This document shows positions 63,936-64,000 of a DNA stretch of 64,000 nucleotides, piece after piece. Numbering within the stretch: the stretch's first letter is position 1; each line of letters opens with the position of its first letter. Both the position numbers and the translations under genes were made by a program. The stretch comes from Arenimonas fontis (GTDB lineage: Bacteria; Pseudomonadota; Gammaproteobacteria; Xanthomonadales; Xanthomonadaceae), in NCBI RefSeq assembly GCF_008386465.1, contig NZ_VUOD01000001.1, positions 186,001 through 250,000 on the forward strand, written 5' to 3'. The notes below the pieces were generated by a model. The model did no database searches. It was not told the origin of the DNA and worked only from the letters and a program-made list of their open reading frames with translations.

Positions 63936-64000
63936 ATGGCCAGTCGTCCCGCCTCCCCAAGTCGTGCCGCCGGTCCGCGCCGGGCCGGCGCCGCTTCCGG
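63936..64000 (+). CDS. 5' end of an unidentified gene (partial)
   Basis: An open frame starting at ATG 63936 runs off the right edge. The 21 visible residues are rich in Ala, Arg, Pro and Ser (MASRPASPSRAAGPRR). A candidate -10 box just upstream and the divergent layout with mtnA support a real start. Nothing can be said about function. Confidence 0.45.
   Translation, partial: MASRPASPSRAAGPRRAGAAS

Overview
The window is a gene-dense, GC-rich bacterial chromosome segment made mostly of housekeeping and metabolic genes. Gene content points to a gammaproteobacterium of the Xanthomonadales/Lysobacterales type. The supporting genes are the very large NAD-dependent glutamate dehydrogenase, SlyX, a DUF2058 protein, the ribosomal oxygenase RoxA, a YtrA-type GntR/ABC operon and a bacterial kynurenine operon. 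This placement is an inference from gene content; no rRNA, tRNA, insertion sequence, phage gene, CRISPR array or recognisable defence island was seen.

1-10.8 kb (+): a tightly packed set of a PaiB-like FMN protein, a divergent short-chain dehydrogenase and a PilZ protein. It is followed by a near-continuous operon for oxidative kynurenine breakdown: aminomuconate-semialdehyde dehydrogenase, beta-carbonic anhydrase, RidA-type aminomuconate deaminase, 3-hydroxyanthranilate dioxygenase, ACMS decarboxylase, kynureninase and kynurenine 3-monooxygenase. Exonuclease I and a DUF2461 gene ride at its end. Most junctions are 4-nt ATGA overlaps or gaps under 25 nt. 11.2-14.4 kb (+): a secreted alpha/beta hydrolase with an exported partner, then an MFS permease.

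14.5-22.5 kb (-): 5'-nucleotidase, NAD kinase, NAD-GDH and an acyl-CoA dehydrogenase. 22.6-27.3 kb (+): an ArsR-methyltransferase regulator overlapping cobalamin-dependent methionine synthase metH. 27.3-31.0 kb (-): DUF2058, slyX, ugd, an FKBP lipoprotein isomerase and an exported glutathione peroxidase.

31.1-35.0 kb (+): an envelope-stress-like operon consisting of a small exported peptide, a YtrA/GntR repressor, an ABC ATPase and permease, a lipoprotein and an exported protein with six 19-residue repeats. It is preceded by a promoter carrying a clear inverted-repeat operator. 35.1-47.4 kb: fumC (-) divergent from purB (+), then roxA, a GNAT fusion protein, the 2-oxoglutarate dehydrogenase genes sucA-sucB-lpd, a YhdH-type reductase and a PilH-like response regulator ending in a strong terminator.

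47.6-63.9 kb (mostly -): cbpA-like and hsp20 chaperone genes under a near-consensus heat-shock (sigma-32) promoter, and a divergent peroxiredoxin. Then come pbpC with its alpha-2-macroglobulin partner, a degenerate protease paired with a four-PDZ HtrA-like protease, gyrA and mtnA. The start of an unidentified gene lies at the right edge. Three genes (metH, acyl-CoA dehydrogenase, sucA) appear to use GTG starts. The clearest non-textbook signals are the pseudoprotease/HtrA pair, the YtrA operator and solenoid protein, the terminator inside the hsp20-cbpA unit, the carbonic anhydrase inside the kynurenine operon, and the SDR lacking its catalytic Tyr/Lys.
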